A stretch of DNA of 64,000 nt from Deltaproteobacteria bacterium (GTDB taxonomy: Bacteria > Desulfobacterota > Syntrophorhabdia > Syntrophorhabdales > Syntrophorhabdaceae): positions 33,413 to 97,412 of the forward strand of contig JAKLET010000013.1 of assembly GCA_022711595.1 (NCBI GenBank), in the 5' to 3' direction. The notes under the pieces were generated by a model that was not told the DNA's origin, made no database searches, and worked only from the letters and a program-made list of their open reading frames with translations. This document shows, piece after piece, positions 61,845-64,000 of the stretch (position 1 is its first letter; every line of letters begins with the position of its first letter). The translations under genes were made by a program, and so were the position numbers.

Positions 61845-62567
61845 ATGGACCCGAAGGAAAAAATCATTTTTGCCCTTGACGTGGAACGCTTTGAAGAGGC
61901 ACAGCAGCTTGTCATGGAACTAAGGGACCATGTCGGCATGTTCAAGGTAGGCAAACAGCTCTTCACCCATTGCGGACCAAAGATAGTCGATTTTATCAAA
62001 CTGAAAAACTCGAAGGTCTTTCTGGACCTTAAATACCATGACATACCAAATACGGTCTCCAAAGCCGCCGTTGAGGCCGCGAAGCTGGGCGTCGACCTGC
62101 TCAACGTGCACGCTTCAGGGGGATTCTCCATGATGAACCAGGCAAAACAGGCCCTGGTAGAGGCCGGAAAGAACCCCGATCTTCACCGGCCGAAGATCAT
62201 AGCCGTGACGGTCCTGACAAGTCTCGACGACGGGGAGCTGAAAAAGGTTGGTTTTGACATCCCCGTCATCGAACTGACAAAGAAACTGGCACTCCTCGCG
62301 AAGGAAGCCGGTCTTGACGGTGTTGTCGCCGGCGGAAGTGAAATAGAAATGATCCGCGAAACCTGCGGCAGGGACTTCCTGATCATTACGCCCGGCGTCA
62401 GGATAGAAGACAAGAAAGACGATCAGAAACGGACGATAACACCGAAGGAAGCTATACAGAAAGGAGCTTCGTACATCGTCCTCGGAAGGGCCGTAAGGGA
62501 CGCGGCAGATCCCGGGGCACTCCTGAAAAAGATCGCCGAGGATATACGCGATGCCCTTTCTCTTTAA
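61845..62567 (+). CDS. pyrF: Orotidine 5'-phosphate decarboxylase
   Basis: Start at MDPKEKIIFALD, with GGAG 6 bases upstream; an ATG at 61833 has none. About 240 residues. It converts OMP to UMP. Motifs: IIFALDVERFEEAQQL, FKVGKQLFTHCG, the catalytic DLKYHDIPNTVSKA and GRAVRDAADP near the end. It overlaps rlmB by 17 bases. Confidence 0.95.
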   Translation: MDPKEKIIFALDVERFEEAQQLVMELRDHVGMFKVGKQLFTHCGPKIVDFIKLKNSKVFLDLKYHDIPNTVSKAAVEAAKLGVDLLNVHASGGFSMMNQAKQALVEAGKNPDLHRPKIIAVTVLTSLDDGELKKVGFDIPVIELTKKLALLAKEAGLDGVVAGGSEIEMIRETCGRDFLIITPGVRIEDKKDDQKRTITPKEAIQKGASYIVLGRAVRDAADPGALLKKIAEDIRDALSL

Positions 62568-63291
62568 TAAGAACAGTATCATGGAGGCCCTTGAGGGCAG
62601 CCCCGGTAAGGCGCGCAGGCTCCTTGTCCGCCAGGGTCATGAAAGAGCGTCGGAAGACCTGATCAGGGAGGCCAAAAAACAGGGTGTTCCCTATCGAATA
62701 CTGCCCGCGGAGGCCTTCATCAAGAAGTGCGGCGGGGCAAAAACGAATATCTGCCTGGAACGGGACGATTTTGACTATGCCGATCAGGATGCCTTTATTC
62801 ATGGTCTCGACATCGCCGGTGCGCCCCTCATTTGTGCGATCGACGGCGTTCAAGACCCGCAAAATCTCGGCAGCATCGTTCGAAGCGCGGCGTGCTTCGG
62901 AATACACGCCATAATCTTCCCGAAAGACCGCTCATGCGCCATCAATGAGACCGTCGCCAATGTATCGCGGGGCGCAACGGAACATATAGAGGCCGTGCGG
63001 GTGACCAACCTTGTTAGATATCTCGAAGAATTGAAGAAAAAGGGGATTTTCTGCTACGGCCTTGACGAGCGGGGAACATCGAGCATCTGGGAAACAGACC
63101 TCACGGGGCCGGTCTGCCTGGTTTTCGGCGGCGAGGAAGGTCTGCGCAGGCTCACGAAAGAAACCTGCGATTCCCTCGTGAGGATACCGACGAACCCTTC
63201 TTTCCCGTCACTCAACGTCGCCACGTCTTTCGCCCTTGCCGCGTATGAGGTCCAAAAACAAAGGGCCAGACCGGTTAATAAAGAAAGATAG
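62551..63291 (+). CDS. rlmB: SpoU-family 23S rRNA 2'-O-methyltransferase (RlmB-like)
   Basis: 246 residues. An N-terminal L30e-like domain (about 1-75) precedes the SPOUT knot with AIDGVQDPQNLGSIVRSAACFG, LVFGGEEGLRRL and PSLNVATSFALAAYEV. In E. coli RlmB methylates G2251; the exact site here is inferred. It is co-transcribed with pyrF. Confidence 0.92.
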   Translation: MPFLFNKNSIMEALEGSPGKARRLLVRQGHERASEDLIREAKKQGVPYRILPAEAFIKKCGGAKTNICLERDDFDYADQDAFIHGLDIAGAPLICAIDGVQDPQNLGSIVRSAACFGIHAIIFPKDRSCAINETVANVSRGATEHIEAVRVTNLVRYLEELKKKGIFCYGLDERGTSSIWETDLTGPVCLVFGGEEGLRRLTKETCDSLVRIPTNPSFPSLNVATSFALAAYEVQKQRARPVNKER

Positions 63292-63349
63292 TATCGAGGG
63301 GATGGCAGGGAGATCAACAAAAACAGCAATTCGATATGAAATCGGGGGG

Positions 63350-63988
63350 TTAGAAGTTTGTCTTGAAGCGGAACCGCCAGCCGTCATCGCGCGCATCCAT
63401 ATTCTTGGCGTCTTCCCTTCTTTCAAGAATGAGCGCCCGTCCCATTAACAATTCGCTCGACTCGGACACCTTAAGACCCAGGCCCACATCGGCTTTGTGG
63501 CCTTTGTTGGGCTGCATGCTCACACCTTTCCTGTCGAGATCATCGGCCTTTTCAAATGTGATGCGGGGCTTTTCGCCGTTAGGCTCCTGTGCGGTCTGCT
63601 TGTCTGCGCCGGATACTTCCCTGTCCTTTTCATCTTCAACAACGATGGTGTATGTGTCGGATCTGCCCTGGTTGTTCTTTGACGCAGCAACGGGTTTGAG
63701 CCTCACATGTCCAGCCTTTTCCGGCTTTATTGTCCTGTTCGTAAGGCGATACCCTGTGCCGTCATACTCGAGATAGCCATACTGTTTTTTCATGGTCACC
63801 GTGCTCACGGTGCTCACGGAATCTTCGCCGGTTTCGCCCTTGCTGACCGACTGGTTTGACTGGCCCTGTTTGCCGGACAAGGGCGGATCGGCTTTGGTGT
63901 AGCCGCAGGTTATAAGAAAATACCACTTATTGTTATAAATCGGTTTTGAAAAGCGGTTGATGGTATCAAGGGTTGTTTGATAATGCAT
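63350..63988 (-). CDS. Hypothetical protein, possibly partial at its 5' end
   Basis: 212 residues from an ATG 12 bases inside the window edge; the frame stays open to the edge, so it could be longer. There is no signal peptide as read. Low-complexity Ser/Thr/Gly part at 38-65, then YGYLEYDGTGYRLTNRTIKP, a Lys/Glu-rich middle and a beta-like end (ADVGLGLKVSESSELLMGRALIL) finishing WRFRFKTNF. A terminal aromatic residue after alternating hydrophobics hints at an outer-membrane strand. No family is recognised. Confidence 0.5.
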   Translation of the reverse strand: MHYQTTLDTINRFSKPIYNNKWYFLITCGYTKADPPLSGKQGQSNQSVSKGETGEDSVSTVSTVTMKKQYGYLEYDGTGYRLTNRTIKPEKAGHVRLKPVAASKNNQGRSDTYTIVVEDEKDREVSGADKQTAQEPNGEKPRITFEKADDLDRKGVSMQPNKGHKADVGLGLKVSESSELLMGRALILERREDAKNMDARDDGWRFRFKTNF

Positions 63989-64000
63989 ATAACTTTTCCC

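Overview
The window reads as one contig of a Gram-negative anaerobe, most like the syntrophic Deltaproteobacteria (Desulfobacterota). The basis is an RND efflux operon with a TolC-type outer-membrane protein, lipoprotein signals, hydroxylamine reductase with a partner ferredoxin, bacteriohemerythrin, many radical SAM enzymes, and a DUF4416/YicC/Gmk/RpoZ gene order. This placement is inference from gene content; no rRNA or other strong marker is present. Apart from a tRNA-His all genes are protein coding, and I saw no CRISPR array, insertion sequence or prophage.

Layout. 1-6.7 kb: tRNA-His, a CDF-family transporter lacking its usual metal ligands, and a partner-switching signalling set (STAS antagonist plus RsbW-like kinase on +; dCache-HAMP-SpoIIE phosphatase co-transcribed with an NMT1-type binding protein on -). 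6.8-13.3 kb: RND pump operon (outer-membrane channel, adaptor, permease, MBL hydrolase) under a good sigma70-type promoter. 13.4-27.7 kb: mixed genes, including a DUF169 protein and its decayed second copy, a cysteine-capped coiled-coil secreted protein, a solo B3/4 domain protein, a four-PAS hybrid histidine kinase, a lipoprotein esterase, phosphoglucomutase and small envelope proteins.

27.8-40.5 kb is the most unusual part. Six radical SAM proteins (four with a B12-binding-type N-terminal region, two with Cys-rich SPASM-type C-termini), an ABC exporter, a compact subtilisin-like protease and a 75-residue peptide ending in a KxxxW motif lie together. The peptide gene has a near-consensus promoter and heads the run. 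I read this as a ribosomal peptide (RiPP) cluster with an uncommon number of radical SAM enzymes: peptide, modification, export and protease. A TAG-interrupted, truncated histone-deacetylase-like fragment ends the run.

40.5-44.8 kb: hemerythrin, a J-like/HExxH membrane protein, acetate transporter, LysE exporter and PP2C phosphatase. 44.9-50.8 kb: a tight housekeeping operon xseB-ispA-dxs-tlyA-DUF4416-yicC-gmk-rpoZ. 51-53.7 kb: hcp behind an FNR/HcpR-type palindrome placed at -41.5, followed by a ferredoxin. 53.8-64 kb: cupin, response regulator, PLD nuclease, lon, dnaK, an EamA transporter, pyrF, rlmB and an envelope protein at the edge.

Many intergenic spaces carry short repeated words (such as GGAACGGTT and GAAACGGTT) arranged as long inverted repeats at gene ends. 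They probably work as terminators, but their word-like repetition is a feature of this genome. Start codons were moved from the longest reading frame wherever a Shine-Dalgarno sequence, signal peptide or overlap with the upstream stop favoured it.
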